Shown: one piece after another, positions 49,380 through 58,417 of the stretch
Layout of the letters: the number at the start of each line of letters is the position of its first letter
How positions within the stretch are numbered: position 1 is the first letter of the stretch
Assembly: GCF_001460935.1 (NCBI RefSeq)
Contig: NZ_LN906597.1
Location: forward strand, 792,768 to 856,767
DNA from: Candidatus Ichthyocystis hellenicum
GTDB lineage: Bacteria; Pseudomonadota; Gammaproteobacteria; Burkholderiales; 2013Ark19i
DNA length: 64,000 nucleotides
Direction of reading: 5' to 3'
Made by a program: the position numbers and the translations under genes
The notes under the pieces: model-generated
Told to the model about the DNA's origin: nothing
What the model saw: only the letters and a program-made list of their open reading frames with translations
The model's database searches: none

Positions 49380-50360
49380 CTAAGAAATTATGCTATATCC
49401 ATATTTGTCAAGACATTCATAAAGTGCTAGTGACATTTTTTGGCAAACAGACGCAATATTTTTCTTCTCAGATGGCAAGGTGTCGATGTTTGTAATAATT
49501 TGAATAAGAAGTATTCTTCCTTTGGAAAAGGAGGTGCTTTGAAAATCTTCGACTATATCTGAGGTTCCTACGTCATGAAGATTGTACAGCGCTGCTCTAA
49601 ACTCTTCTATAACCTCGTTGTATTCTAGGTTATCGTACAAAACTTCTGAAAGAATGGTTTTTCCTAGGGTAGAGTATTCGTTATGAATTTCATTTATTTT
49701 CATTGGTAGAGCAGAATTATTGCCTACTTTTTTAATGAACCAGTTTAGGAAAGTTTGACAGTAACGGTATGTGTATTTTTGATTTTTTTTGTTTTGTTTC
49801 TCTTCATCATCTTCTAATAAGGACTCTACTTCCATTTTGTGGAATGTACTTATCAGTGTATCTATCCATTTTTGTTGAGATGAAGAAGAGAATAGATGTC
49901 GGTACTCGCTTAGTATTCTTATGCTTCTTTCCTTTGTTGATATCTTAAATATGTGTTCCTGTAATCTGGAAAACATATTGTTGGATAGACAGAACAAAAT
50001 TTCAAAGGAGCACTCTGTTTCTGAAAGAATAGGCTTAGAAAAAGTTGCTGTGCAGCAATTCTCAAGGCTAACTAAGGTTTCTTTGATAAGAGCACAATCA
50101 ACAATCGACGATTGTCTGTTATTTTGTATACGCAAAGTTGTTTGCACGATCTCCAATAATATCCTGGAAAAAAGCATATGAAAATTCATCAAGGATGATT
50201 TTTCGTGGCAATGTTCTTTTTGCGGAGAAACTTCTAACGAATGTTTCCGCAACTGCGAGCACAATGGCCGGTTACAAAGCCTGCGTTCTATAGTCGAGCA
50301 GTAGGAAGATTCAAGTTTTGTTGCTAGTTTATTCATCCCATCACGTTGCATAATCATCAA
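49380..50360 (-). CDS. Hypothetical protein, unrecognised (326 residues)
   Basis: I do not recognise this protein. It is predicted to be mostly helical and soluble, with no signal peptide or membrane segment. The N-terminal 60 residues hold clustered Cys and His (Cys20, Cys28, Cys33, Cys50, His51). An acidic-to-lysine run (EDDEEKQNKKNQK) lies near the middle. Codon composition is A/T-rich, like its surroundings. GAGGGG lies about 9 bases before the ATG at 50360, so translation is plausible. It sits between an IS30 remnant and a synthase-like gene in the accessory segment next to tRNA-Leu, and it could be lineage-specific. Confidence 0.6.
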   Translation of the reverse strand: MMIMQRDGMNKLATKLESSYCSTIERRLCNRPLCSQLRKHSLEVSPQKEHCHEKSSLMNFHMLFSRILLEIVQTTLRIQNNRQSSIVDCALIKETLVSLENCCTATFSKPILSETECSFEILFCLSNNMFSRLQEHIFKISTKERSIRILSEYRHLFSSSSQQKWIDTLISTFHKMEVESLLEDDEEKQNKKNQKYTYRYCQTFLNWFIKKVGNNSALPMKINEIHNEYSTLGKTILSEVLYDNLEYNEVIEEFRAALYNLHDVGTSDIVEDFQSTSFSKGRILLIQIITNIDTLPSEKKNIASVCQKMSLALYECLDKYGYSIIS

Positions 50361-50606
50361 TTATTATCCCCTCGATTTTTCCGAACGTGTACCGACTTAT
50401 TAAGTAAGTAACGAGCCGCATCCATAGCAGTACGGATTGGTATCGATTCTAGAAAAAGAGCAGGAATATGTGTATGCGTATTGAGCCTACTTAGATAGTT
50501 CCCTATAGCCACCGAAGAACTCTATCAGCTTTGTCATTGTAGTTACCATAGTGATATACCAGTAGTAGAATTACCCAACGGTTTGTTTGGCTTGATGAAG
50601 ATACTA
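50361..50606. other. Spacer without recognised features
   Basis: About 245 bases between the two accessory genes. No ORF, tRNA or strong hairpin is evident; it probably holds the promoter of the 326-residue ORF. Confidence 0.5.
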
Positions 50607-51428
50607 TTATAGGAGGGCAGCTAGTAGTGCTCGTATGGGTGATATGGTTACCGGACTGTCAAGTATAACCATAGGATTTTTATCGATTTTTTTTAAAAAT
50701 AAGCGACTAATGTTGCCTATTATATTGATGGGGTTGGGCTCATAATTAGGGTTTCTACGCTTTCGTTGTCTTTCCAACACATCTTGTTTTTTGAGTATAT
50801 CGTCTATCTCTTGATGAATAAACTCTAGCCACGTGTTTTTTTGGCTGTGTGGGTTGTAAAGAACATTTGAAGAAATGCCAAATTTTTGGCAATTTTCTAG
50901 GGATATTGGCAAAATGTTATTGATCCAGTATCCGTAATAGCGAATAAAATGGGTTCTTTGGCACAAGATTCCTTGAGTGTTTGCCTCTAGTAGTTCAGAA
51001 TGGCCACTGATGCCGAGAAGTTCAGATATTATGGTGAACATGTGCCCACCTAATTTTTGGTGGAATAACAGTGGTGTGTCGACTGTAGTGGTATTTCTAG
51101 GTAGAATCATGAGAAATGAGTCCAGTATTTCTTCCAAGTATTCTGCTCTTATGATGATACTTAGTTCACAGTTGTTTTGTAACCGCTTAGTTAAGGGGTG
51201 TTGAGATTGGTGATTTGCAAAGCGTTCGATTTCTTTTTTCCACCAAGAGAATTTTGTTTGGATGACGCTTTCGTTTTGAGATGTTCTGATGTATTTGTCC
51301 CATTCTCGGATTAATTCGTGGAATTGATTTATGAGTTGTAGTTTGCTCTTTTCAACGCGGCGAAAGGCGTAAAAAAAGTCTGATCCTGATTTCAGTGACG
51401 TGCCTAGGCACACGGTTGAGACTTCCAT
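50607..51428 (-). CDS. Squalene/phytoene synthase-fold protein, probably non-catalytic
   Basis: The 273-residue protein resembles the squalene/phytoene synthase family found next to tig-type loci in Betaproteobacteria. SDFFYAFRRVEKSKLQL (17-33) and KFSWWKKEIERF with QHPLTKRL (59-82) match the conserved S-x-FYYAF and K-AWWR-E-I ... QHPV blocks, and NNILPISLENCQKFGIS matches the later YLP...FGIS block. The two Asp-rich DxxxD motifs that bind prenyl diphosphates are replaced (LIREWDKYI; RTHFIRYYGYW). An assembly or structural role, as for the mitochondrial NDUFAF6 relatives, is only a suggestion. Confidence 0.6.
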   Translation of the reverse strand: MEVSTVCLGTSLKSGSDFFYAFRRVEKSKLQLINQFHELIREWDKYIRTSQNESVIQTKFSWWKKEIERFANHQSQHPLTKRLQNNCELSIIIRAEYLEEILDSFLMILPRNTTTVDTPLLFHQKLGGHMFTIISELLGISGHSELLEANTQGILCQRTHFIRYYGYWINNILPISLENCQKFGISSNVLYNPHSQKNTWLEFIHQEIDDILKKQDVLERQRKRRNPNYEPNPINIIGNISRLFLKKIDKNPMVILDSPVTISPIRALLAALL

Positions 51429-51567
51429 GTAGCTTTTTTGTCCAAGCTTAGATCGGGTGATTTTACCAGAATTAAGTTCTGATTTTGGGCTTGTGCTTTA
51501 AATTTAGTGTTTTTCGGTGGATAGTTTTTTATTTTTTTGTTTTGTCTGGGGAAAGAGATTTGCTGGA

Positions 51568-51653
51568 GCGAAGGTGGCGGAATCGGTAGACGCACTGGAT
51601 TTAGGTTTCAGCGCCTTAACGGTGTGAGGGTTCGAGTCCCTCCCTTCGCACCA
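51568..51653 (+). tRNA. tRNA-Leu (TAG)
   Basis: An 86-base tRNA with a long variable arm and an encoded CCA. Acceptor GCGAAGG pairs with CCTTCGC. The anticodon stem CTGGA/TTCAG encloses loop TTTAGGT, so the anticodon is TAG (reads CTA). It marks the border between the accessory segment and the tig-clpP block and is a plausible integration site. Confidence 0.95.
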
Positions 51654-51720
51654 CAAGCTATAGAAGTGTTTTGTGGTGGCAGTGAGTCTCAACTATTTTT
51701 TGTTTGCTGAGAGGTGTTTT

Positions 51721-53136
51721 GTGAGTCAAATGCTTCAGGGAGATGATTGTACGGAGGAGGGCAAGGTCAGCGGTGGCGCGTCTTTACTTCTTCAGCGTTC
51801 ATTTGATCTTTTCTTGGAAGAGAATGTAGTCTTTCCAGCTGTACAAGGGGAACTTGAGAGAATTGCAAAAACATCTAAATGGCCCGGGTTTCGTCCTGGT
51901 AAAGTTCCATTGAAGATGGTGGCAAAAAAGCATCAAAGTTCTGTGTTACAGGAGGTTATGCGTTCTTTTTTTAATCATAAACTTCGTCAAAAATTGGACA
52001 GTGAGTCTTGGCTCATGTGTCAGCTTATATCTGCCGATGTATCATCACATACACCTGGGAGTGGATGGACTTTTTCAGTGAAAATTGAGATTTTTCCGGA
52101 ATTGGTGTTCCAGAATTGGACTGAGGTTGCAGGTACTGTTTATACGTGTGAGGTCCAACCGGGTGATGTTGATACTGCTGTGATGCGTCTGCGCAAAGGT
52201 ATGGCCGATTTTGTAGCCAAAGAGGGTCCAGCTACTGTTGATGATTGTGTTTTCATCAATGGTAAGGTTTGTTTTAGGGATTATGAGTCCGATACCGAAG
52301 TTGAAAAACCGTTATCAGTGGCTGTTAGTATCAAGGAAGCTGATCAGCATTTGCAATCCATGTTATTAGGTGCAGAGAAGGATGATGTGCTTGTTTTTAA
52401 CTGGACTTCTCCTGTTTTATGGAATGGTGTTCCTGCTGGGGTTCCCGTTCGAGTTGATGTTCGTGTGGAAGACGTTAAGTATGTTGATTTGCCGGAGGTG
52501 GATCGTTTCTTTTTTGAGAGGTTGGGTTTGCCTATGGACCATCATGAGGAGGAGATGAGGGAGGAAATTTCTGAACTCTTATCTTTTCATGCCGAAAAAA
52601 TGTTGGCTCAGTGGACCGAGTTGTCTTTTTTTTCTGGGCTTATGGAGAAGGTTAGTATTCAAATTCCTGATTCAATCAAGCAGAGTGTATGCAAGAACTA
52701 TTTGTCTCATTTGCAGCAGAATCATTTCGCTGCTCGTCGGTTGGGAGCTGTTTCCCGGATAATGGAGCGAAATGATAATGAGGATGTTTTAGACCCCGTT
52801 TTTGTTAAATATATTAGTTTTCGCGAAGTAATGACGGTTTTGCTTGTAAAGAACGGTGATTTTAAGGTTTCTGAGGAAGAATTGGATGCTGCGGTTAAGA
52901 AAGAGATGGAGTTTAATGCATCTAAGCATCTCTTTAACGATAAGAAAAAAATAGGTTCTTTGGTCGATTTTGTTCGTATGTCTATATTGATGAGAAAAAT
53001 AGTTTCTTGGCTTTCTGAGCGATGCCACGTTTCTAAGCACGTTCTTGATTTTGAAGAATTATTAAGGATCGAATCTTCAGCTGAGCCAAATTTGGATTGG
53101 CGTAACCGCATAGAAGTTGTTACGTTGTGTAGCTGA
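51721..53136 (+). CDS. tig: Trigger factor
   Basis: Trigger factor is the ribosome-bound chaperone at the nascent-chain exit. The 471-residue protein has the ribosome-docking motif GFRPGKVP in the N-terminal domain, a central FKBP-like domain and a helical C-terminal domain. The GTG at 51721 is chosen because AGAGG lies 7 bases upstream; the frame is open to 51673 but that part overlaps the tRNA-Leu trailer. The tig-clpP-clpX-lon-hupB order is the usual proteobacterial proteostasis cluster. Confidence 0.92.
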   Translation: MSQMLQGDDCTEEGKVSGGASLLLQRSFDLFLEENVVFPAVQGELERIAKTSKWPGFRPGKVPLKMVAKKHQSSVLQEVMRSFFNHKLRQKLDSESWLMCQLISADVSSHTPGSGWTFSVKIEIFPELVFQNWTEVAGTVYTCEVQPGDVDTAVMRLRKGMADFVAKEGPATVDDCVFINGKVCFRDYESDTEVEKPLSVAVSIKEADQHLQSMLLGAEKDDVLVFNWTSPVLWNGVPAGVPVRVDVRVEDVKYVDLPEVDRFFFERLGLPMDHHEEEMREEISELLSFHAEKMLAQWTELSFFSGLMEKVSIQIPDSIKQSVCKNYLSHLQQNHFAARRLGAVSRIMERNDNEDVLDPVFVKYISFREVMTVLLVKNGDFKVSEEELDAAVKKEMEFNASKHLFNDKKKIGSLVDFVRMSILMRKIVSWLSERCHVSKHVLDFEELLRIESSAEPNLDWRNRIEVVTLCS

Positions 53137-53155
53137 ATCTGAGGAGTTTGGGGTT

Positions 53156-53177
53156 GTGTCCTGAGGATTGCGGACAC
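53156..53177 (+). other. Small hairpin between tig and clpP
   Basis: GTGTCC (53156-53161) and GGACAC (53172-53177) form a 6-bp stem with a 10-base loop. Only three T residues follow, so it is a weak terminator or attenuator candidate. Confidence 0.35.
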
Positions 53178-53211
53178 TTTGTGGTAAAACGGGAAAATAT
53201 TTGAGGGTTTT

Positions 53212-53844
53212 ATGCAACTTGTGTCTGATGAGAATCAAATTAGAAGCTTGAATTACGTGCCTATGGTTATAGAGCAGACAGGTAGAGGGGAACGGGCATA
53301 TGATATCTACTCCAGATTACTGAAAGAGAGAGTTGTTTTTCTAGTTGGTCCTATTGATGCTATGAGCGCTAATTTGGTTGTGGCGCAGTTATTGTTTCTA
53401 GAATCAGAGAATCCTGATAAGGATATTTTTCTTTATATTAATTCTCCCGGCGGCAGTGTCACTGCTGGTATGGCTATTTATGACACCATGCAATTTGTTA
53501 AACCTGATGTGAGTACTTTGTGTACGGGGCAAGCTGCCAGTATGGGTGCTTTCCTCTTAGCAGCAGGTGCTTCCGGTAAGAGGATTTGTTTACCTAATGC
53601 TAGAGTTATGATTCATCAGCCGCTGGGTGGTTTTCAAGGTCAAGCTTCTGATATAGAGATTCATGCAAAAGAGATACTTTACCTTAAGGAACGCTTGAAT
53701 CGCATACTTTCTGAGCATACAAAGCGGGACATAGAAGTAATCAAAGGGGACACTGATCGTGATTTTTTTATGTCTGCTGATGAAGCTAAGGATTATGGCA
53801 TAGTTGATAAGATCCTCTTGCGGCGTACAGGGGAAGAGGCATGA
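53212..53844 (+). CDS. clpP: ATP-dependent Clp protease proteolytic subunit
   Basis: ClpP forms the double heptamer that degrades substrates delivered by ClpX. The 210-residue protein has the catalytic Ser in GQAASMGAF, His in MIHQPLGG and Asp in [13 protein letters not shown]. Length is normal. clpX follows 12 bases later. Confidence 0.96.
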   Translation: MQLVSDENQIRSLNYVPMVIEQTGRGERAYDIYSRLLKERVVFLVGPIDAMSANLVVAQLLFLESENPDKDIFLYINSPGGSVTAGMAIYDTMQFVKPDVSTLCTGQAASMGAFLLAAGASGKRICLPNARVMIHQPLGGFQGQASDIEIHAKEILYLKERLNRILSEHTKRDIEVIKGDTDRDFFMSADEAKDYGIVDKILLRRTGEEA

Positions 53845-53856
53845 AAGGGGCGCTGT

Positions 53857-55182
53857 ATGTCGAAGGAAACGAGTGATCAACAACCTATGTGTTGTTCATT
53901 TTGTGGTAAGGATCAGGATGTTGTTAGGAGGCTAATTGCCGGTCCTTCTGTTTTTATATGTGATGAGTGTATTGCTCTCTGCAGTGGTATCGTTCGTGAT
54001 GGTTTGGCGTCTGGAAACGATCAGGAAGGGGGAGGAATTTTTGTTGAAGATAATTCTTTGCCTACTCCTAGGAAAATTAAGGACTTTCTCGATCTTTACG
54101 TTGTTGGTCAGGAAAGGTCAAAGAAGGTTCTTTCCGTGGCTGTTTATAATCACTACAAGCGCTTGCGTTATTCTTCCGGTTCTGATGATGTAGAAATAGC
54201 TAAGTCTAATATTTTGTTGATTGGGCCCACCGGTTCTGGAAAAACGCTATTGGCTCAGACTTTGGCGCGTATTTTAAATGTTCCTTTTGCTATTGCTGAT
54301 GCTACTACTCTAACGGAAGCCGGTTATGTTGGTGAAGATGTCGAGAATGTGATTCAGAAACTTCTGCAGCAGTGTGATTACAATGCTGAGAAGGCTGAAC
54401 AGGGTATTATTTACGTTGATGAGATTGATAAGATTTCTCGCCGTGCTGATAATCCGTCAATTACGAGAGATGTTTCTGGTGAGGGCGTGCAGCAGGGGTT
54501 GTTGAAGTTGATAGAAGGTACGGTTGCATCGGTTCCACCACACGGTGGTCGGAAGCATCCGAACCAAGAGTTCATACATGTTAATACAACTAACATACTT
54601 TTTATTTGTGGTGGTTCTTTTGATGGTTTAGAAAAAACGGTATCTGAGCGTCTTGAGCATGCCGGAATAGGATTTTTAGCTCATGTACGTAGCAAGGACG
54701 GTAAGTTGGGTCCGTCTTCATCTGAGGTATTGCAGAAAGTTGAATCCCAGGACTTGGTTAAGTTTGGTCTCATCCCAGAGTTTATTGGGCGATTGCCAGT
54801 GATTGTTACCTTGGACAACTTAGATAGGGATGCGTTGATTCGTATTTTGACGGTTCCTAAAAATGCACTAGTAAAACAATATCACAAGTTGTTTTCGTTG
54901 GAAGGTGTTGAACTTGAGATTACTGACTCCGCTTTGGAAGGTATTGCGGAAAAGGCAGAAAAGTTGAAGATAGGTGCGCGAGGATTGCGCTCTATTCTAG
55001 AGGGTATTCTTCTGGATGCTATGTTTGATTTGCCTGATTTGGATAATCTTGAGAAGGTAGTTGTTGATAAGCCGCAGGTGGTTGACTCTGTTTCACCTGT
55101 TTTAGTTTACCGTCAAGATGATTCTAAGGAATCTGATGCTACGGTCCAGGATAATTCTGAAAAGTCTACAGTTGCAAATTAG
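53857..55182 (+). CDS. clpX: ATP-dependent Clp protease ATPase subunit ClpX
   Basis: ClpX unfolds tagged and specific substrates and feeds them to ClpP. The 441-residue protein has an N-terminal C4 zinc domain (CSFCGKDQD and CDECIALC), Walker A GPTGSGKT, Walker B YVDEIDKI and the sensor region [11 protein letters not shown]-like [13 protein letters not shown]. The N-terminal linker and C-terminus are slightly extended. Confidence 0.96.
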   Translation: MSKETSDQQPMCCSFCGKDQDVVRRLIAGPSVFICDECIALCSGIVRDGLASGNDQEGGGIFVEDNSLPTPRKIKDFLDLYVVGQERSKKVLSVAVYNHYKRLRYSSGSDDVEIAKSNILLIGPTGSGKTLLAQTLARILNVPFAIADATTLTEAGYVGEDVENVIQKLLQQCDYNAEKAEQGIIYVDEIDKISRRADNPSITRDVSGEGVQQGLLKLIEGTVASVPPHGGRKHPNQEFIHVNTTNILFICGGSFDGLEKTVSERLEHAGIGFLAHVRSKDGKLGPSSSEVLQKVESQDLVKFGLIPEFIGRLPVIVTLDNLDRDALIRILTVPKNALVKQYHKLFSLEGVELEITDSALEGIAEKAEKLKIGARGLRSILEGILLDAMFDLPDLDNLEKVVVDKPQVVDSVSPVLVYRQDDSKESDATVQDNSEKSTVAN

Positions 55183-55235
55183 ATAGTTCTATATCTGTTT
55201 GTTTTTTTGTATGTACTTTTGAAAGAGAGGGAGAT

Positions 55236-57713
55236 GTGTCAGAGGATTTTGTGCAAGATAGCGAAGATGATCAAGGTGATAGTGAGCAGTCGGCATCACA
55301 AGATTTTGTTTCTCCAGCTTCTTTGCCGTTGCTTCCATTAAGAGATGTTGTTGTATCTCCGTACATGGTTATTCCTTTGTTCGTTGGTAGATTGCGTTCT
55401 ATCAAAGCCCTAGAGATGGTCATAGACCGTGATTCTGGTTCTATATTGCTTGTGGCTCAGAAATTGGCACACAAGGATGATCCTCAGGTAGATGATTTGT
55501 ATGATGTTGGTTGTGTAGCCAATATTTTACAAGTTCTTAAGCTTCCAGATGGCACGGTGAAAGTTTTGGTGGAGGGGTCGCATCGTGTGCGGGTTTGTTC
55601 CGTTGAGGAAGTAGACGGCTGTTATGTGGCAGAAGTGGAGCGACTTGAGCTTGTCAATGTTGGTGATGTTGAAGTTGAGGCAATGCGGCGTACAGTTATG
55701 GAGCAATTCGAGGCCTATGTTAAGCTCAACAAGAAAATTCCGCCGGAGGTGTTGTCTTCGTTGTCTAATTTGACTGATGTCGGTCGGTTGGCGGATGCTA
55801 TCACTGTTCATTTGCCTTTAAAGATTGCTAGTAAACAGAAAATTTTGGAACTTAATGATGTTTGCGATCGAGTTGCCTTTCTTTTAAGCCAGCTTGAGGT
55901 AGAGTTGGATATTTTGCAGATTGAGAAGCGTATCCGCGGACGTGTAAAGCGCCAGATGGAAAAGAGTCAGCGTGAATATTATTTAAATGAACAGGTTAAG
56001 GCTATTCAGAAGGAGTTAGGTGAAGAGGATTGTGTTGATTTTGAAGAAATTGAGAGAAAAATTAATGCGTCTCGCATGCCAAAAGAGGCATCTGAAAAGG
56101 TTTTGTCTGAGCTTAAGAAATTGCGCTTGATGAGTCCTATGTCTGCTGAAGCAACGGTAGTAAGGAATTATATTGAAGCTGTTGTTGCCTTACCTTGGAA
56201 GAAGAGGAGTCCTACTAATACTGATTTGAAGCTAGCTGAAAAGATGCTAGATGAAGATCATTATGGTTTGGATAAGGTTAAAGAGCGGGTTTTAGAATAT
56301 CTTGCTGTGCATCAGCGAGTTAGTAAGTCTAAGGCTCCAGTTCTTTGTTTTGTTGGCCCCCCGGGGGTTGGAAAGACTTCTTTGGCTCAGTCCATTGCTC
56401 GTGCCATGCGACGTAAGTTTGTTCGTATGGCTTTGGGTGGTGTTCGCGATGAAGCAGAAATTCGCGGTCATAGGCGTACCTATATTGGTTCTATGCCGGG
56501 CAAGATCCTGCAGAATATGTCGAGAGTTGGTGTTGCTAACCCTTTATTTCTACTGGATGAAATTGATAAAATAGCAATGGATTATCGCGGAGATCCGTCT
56601 TCTGCTTTGCTGGAGGTTCTAGATCCAGAGCAGAATCGTTCTTTTGTGGATCATTACATTGAAGTTGGTTACGATTTATCCGAGGTTATTTTCATAGCTA
56701 CAGCTAATTCCTTAAACATGCCATCGGCGTTGTTAGACCGTATGGAGGTTGTATATTTGTCTAGCTATACCGAGGAAGAGAAGCTCAACATAGCTCGTAA
56801 ATATCTGTTTCCGAAGCAGCTTAAAGCCAATGGCTTAGAGGATAAAGAGGTTTCTATTTCTGTTTCTGCTTTGCAAGACATAATTCGCTACTATACTCGT
56901 GAGGCTGGTGTAAGGAACTTAGATCGCAGTATTTCCAAGGTTTGTCGTAAGGTTACTAGATCCATATTAGAAAAAAAGGGTAGTAAATTTTTGGTCATGC
57001 CTCGCAATTTGGAAAAATATCTGGGTCCGAGGAAATATTTATACGGTGTTGCTAACAATGAGAATCGTATTGGTCAAGTTGCTGGTTTGGCTTGGACAGA
57101 ATTTGGCGGTGATATTTTGACCATCGAGTGTTTGGTTTATCCTGGAAAGGGTAATATTTTACGGACTGGATCTCTTGGCGATGTAATGAAGGAGTCAGTT
57201 GAGGCTGCTCGTTCCTTGGTTCGTGCTCGTGCCCGTCATATGGGCATTGAGGATGGATTTTTTGAGAAGTATGACTTTCACGTACACTTTCCCGAGGGAG
57301 CTACCCCTAAGGACGGTCCTTCAGCTGGTATTGCTATTGTTGTTTCCATGATTTCCGCAGCAACTAAGATTCCTGTGCTCTGCAATGTAGCTATGACTGG
57401 GGAGGTTACGCTGTGTGGGAGGGTATTGAAGATTGGTGGATTAAAAGAAAAATTGTTAGCTGCCCATCGTGGGGGCATAAAGAGAGTTCTCGTTCCTGAG
57501 GAAAATATTAGGGATATTGTTGATATTTCTAAGGAAATTAAGAGTGACATTGAAATTATACTGGTTAAATCAATGGACCATGTGTTGTCTTTGACTCTTG
57601 AGACGATGCCTGTTCCTCTCCAAGATAAGGTTTTGGCAGCTAAGCCTGAGTCCCTATCCGTGCCTTTGCCATCAGAAACACCTCATCAGACTATAGTAAA
57701 ACACTACAATTAA
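55236..57713 (+). CDS. lon: ATP-dependent protease Lon
   Basis: Lon degrades damaged and regulatory proteins. The 825-residue protein has an acidic N-terminal extension of about 25 residues, the LON substrate domain (PLLPLRDVVVSPYMV), the ATPase domain with GPPGVGKTSLAQS and the protease domain with catalytic Ser in PKDGPSAG and Lys in GGLKEKLLAAH. It is about 40 residues longer than E. coli Lon, split between both ends. The start is GTG at 55236 after GAGGGAG. Confidence 0.95.
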   Translation: MSEDFVQDSEDDQGDSEQSASQDFVSPASLPLLPLRDVVVSPYMVIPLFVGRLRSIKALEMVIDRDSGSILLVAQKLAHKDDPQVDDLYDVGCVANILQVLKLPDGTVKVLVEGSHRVRVCSVEEVDGCYVAEVERLELVNVGDVEVEAMRRTVMEQFEAYVKLNKKIPPEVLSSLSNLTDVGRLADAITVHLPLKIASKQKILELNDVCDRVAFLLSQLEVELDILQIEKRIRGRVKRQMEKSQREYYLNEQVKAIQKELGEEDCVDFEEIERKINASRMPKEASEKVLSELKKLRLMSPMSAEATVVRNYIEAVVALPWKKRSPTNTDLKLAEKMLDEDHYGLDKVKERVLEYLAVHQRVSKSKAPVLCFVGPPGVGKTSLAQSIARAMRRKFVRMALGGVRDEAEIRGHRRTYIGSMPGKILQNMSRVGVANPLFLLDEIDKIAMDYRGDPSSALLEVLDPEQNRSFVDHYIEVGYDLSEVIFIATANSLNMPSALLDRMEVVYLSSYTEEEKLNIARKYLFPKQLKANGLEDKEVSISVSALQDIIRYYTREAGVRNLDRSISKVCRKVTRSILEKKGSKFLVMPRNLEKYLGPRKYLYGVANNENRIGQVAGLAWTEFGGDILTIECLVYPGKGNILRTGSLGDVMKESVEAARSLVRARARHMGIEDGFFEKYDFHVHFPEGATPKDGPSAGIAIVVSMISAATKIPVLCNVAMTGEVTLCGRVLKIGGLKEKLLAAHRGGIKRVLVPEENIRDIVDISKEIKSDIEIILVKSMDHVLSLTLETMPVPLQDKVLAAKPESLSVPLPSETPHQTIVKHYN

Positions 57714-57818
57714 GTGCTATTCGTCAGTTGTTTTTTGCATAATTGACACACTTTTGGTTGTGGCGTTGTTACTCTCCGCTGTTGTTTTTTAATAAGTGTG
57801 TCTTATGAGTCGATATTC

Positions 57819-57847
57819 TTGACATAATTTTTCGGCGCCTTTATAAA
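57819..57847 (+). promoter_or_regulatory. Strong sigma-70 promoter of hupB
   Basis: TTGACA (57819-57824), a 17-base spacer and TATAAA (57842-57847) lie about 42 bases before the hupB start; only one base differs from the consensus. A separate TTGACA at 57743 lacks a good -10 partner. Confidence 0.75.
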
Positions 57848-57888
57848 ACTGAAATAGCTTAATGATAAAAACGTCCTAGGGGGATATT

Positions 57889-58161
57889 GTGAATAAGTCA
57901 GAACTTATAGATGTCATTGCTGCAGAAGCAGAAGTATCAAAAGTTGCTGCTGGTAGGGCCTTGGAGGCTTTGTTGTTGTCGATAAGAACCACTCTCAAGA
58001 AGGGTGGTACTGTTACTCTTGTAGGTTTTGGTACGTTTTCTGTGGGGAAACGTGCTGCTCGTACAGGGCGTAATCCTAGAACTGGAGAGACGATAAAGAT
58101 TAAATCAGCTAAGGTTCCTAAGTTTCGTCCAGGAAAAGCATTGAAGGATGCTATAAATTAG
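57889..58161 (+). CDS. hupB: DNA-binding protein HU
   Basis: HU bends and compacts chromosomal DNA. The 90-residue protein has the expected helical N-terminus ([18 protein letters not shown]), the [22 protein letters not shown] beta-arm region including the intercalating RNP loop, and the [13 protein letters not shown] end. The start is a GTG with AGGGGG 6 bases upstream. Confidence 0.96.
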   Translation: MNKSELIDVIAAEAEVSKVAAGRALEALLLSIRTTLKKGGTVTLVGFGTFSVGKRAARTGRNPRTGETIKIKSAKVPKFRPGKALKDAIN

Positions 58162-58184
58162 TTGTTCGCTTTCTTGTCGATGAT

Positions 58185-58193
58185 TGGTATAAT
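58185..58193 (+). promoter_or_regulatory. Extended -10 promoter of the tRNA-Val/tRNA-Asp genes
   Basis: TGGTATAAT is an extended -10 element with a perfect TATAAT (58188-58193) 14 bases before tRNA-Val. No good -35 hexamer accompanies it. Confidence 0.5.
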
Positions 58194-58207
58194 ATCCACG
58201 ATATTTG

Positions 58208-58283
58208 GGGTGCTTAGCTCAGTTGGTAGAGCGTCGCTCTTACAAGGCGAATGTCAGCGGTTCGACTCCGTTAGCACCCACCA
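58208..58283 (+). tRNA. tRNA-Val (TAC)
   Basis: 76 bases including CCA. Acceptor GGGTGCT pairs with AGCACCC; the D stem is GCTC/GAGC; the anticodon loop CTTACAA gives anticodon TAC. It lies between hupB and ppiD as in many Betaproteobacteria. Confidence 0.96.
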
Positions 58284-58302
58284 AAAGTCATTTGTCTAGA
58301 GT

Positions 58303-58379
58303 GGAGCGGTAGTTCAGTTGGTTAGAATACTGGCCTGTCACGCCGGGGGTCGCGGGTTCGAGTCCCGTCCGCTCCGCCA
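58303..58379 (+). tRNA. tRNA-Asp (GTC)
   Basis: 77 bases including CCA. Acceptor GGAGCGG pairs with CCGCTCC; the anticodon stem CTGGC/GCCGG encloses loop CTGTCAC, anticodon GTC. It is 19 bases after tRNA-Val, probably in the same transcript. Confidence 0.96.
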
Positions 58380-58417
58380 AGCATTGATTCTTGTGTCACT
58401 TTTCTAGTTAGTTTTTC

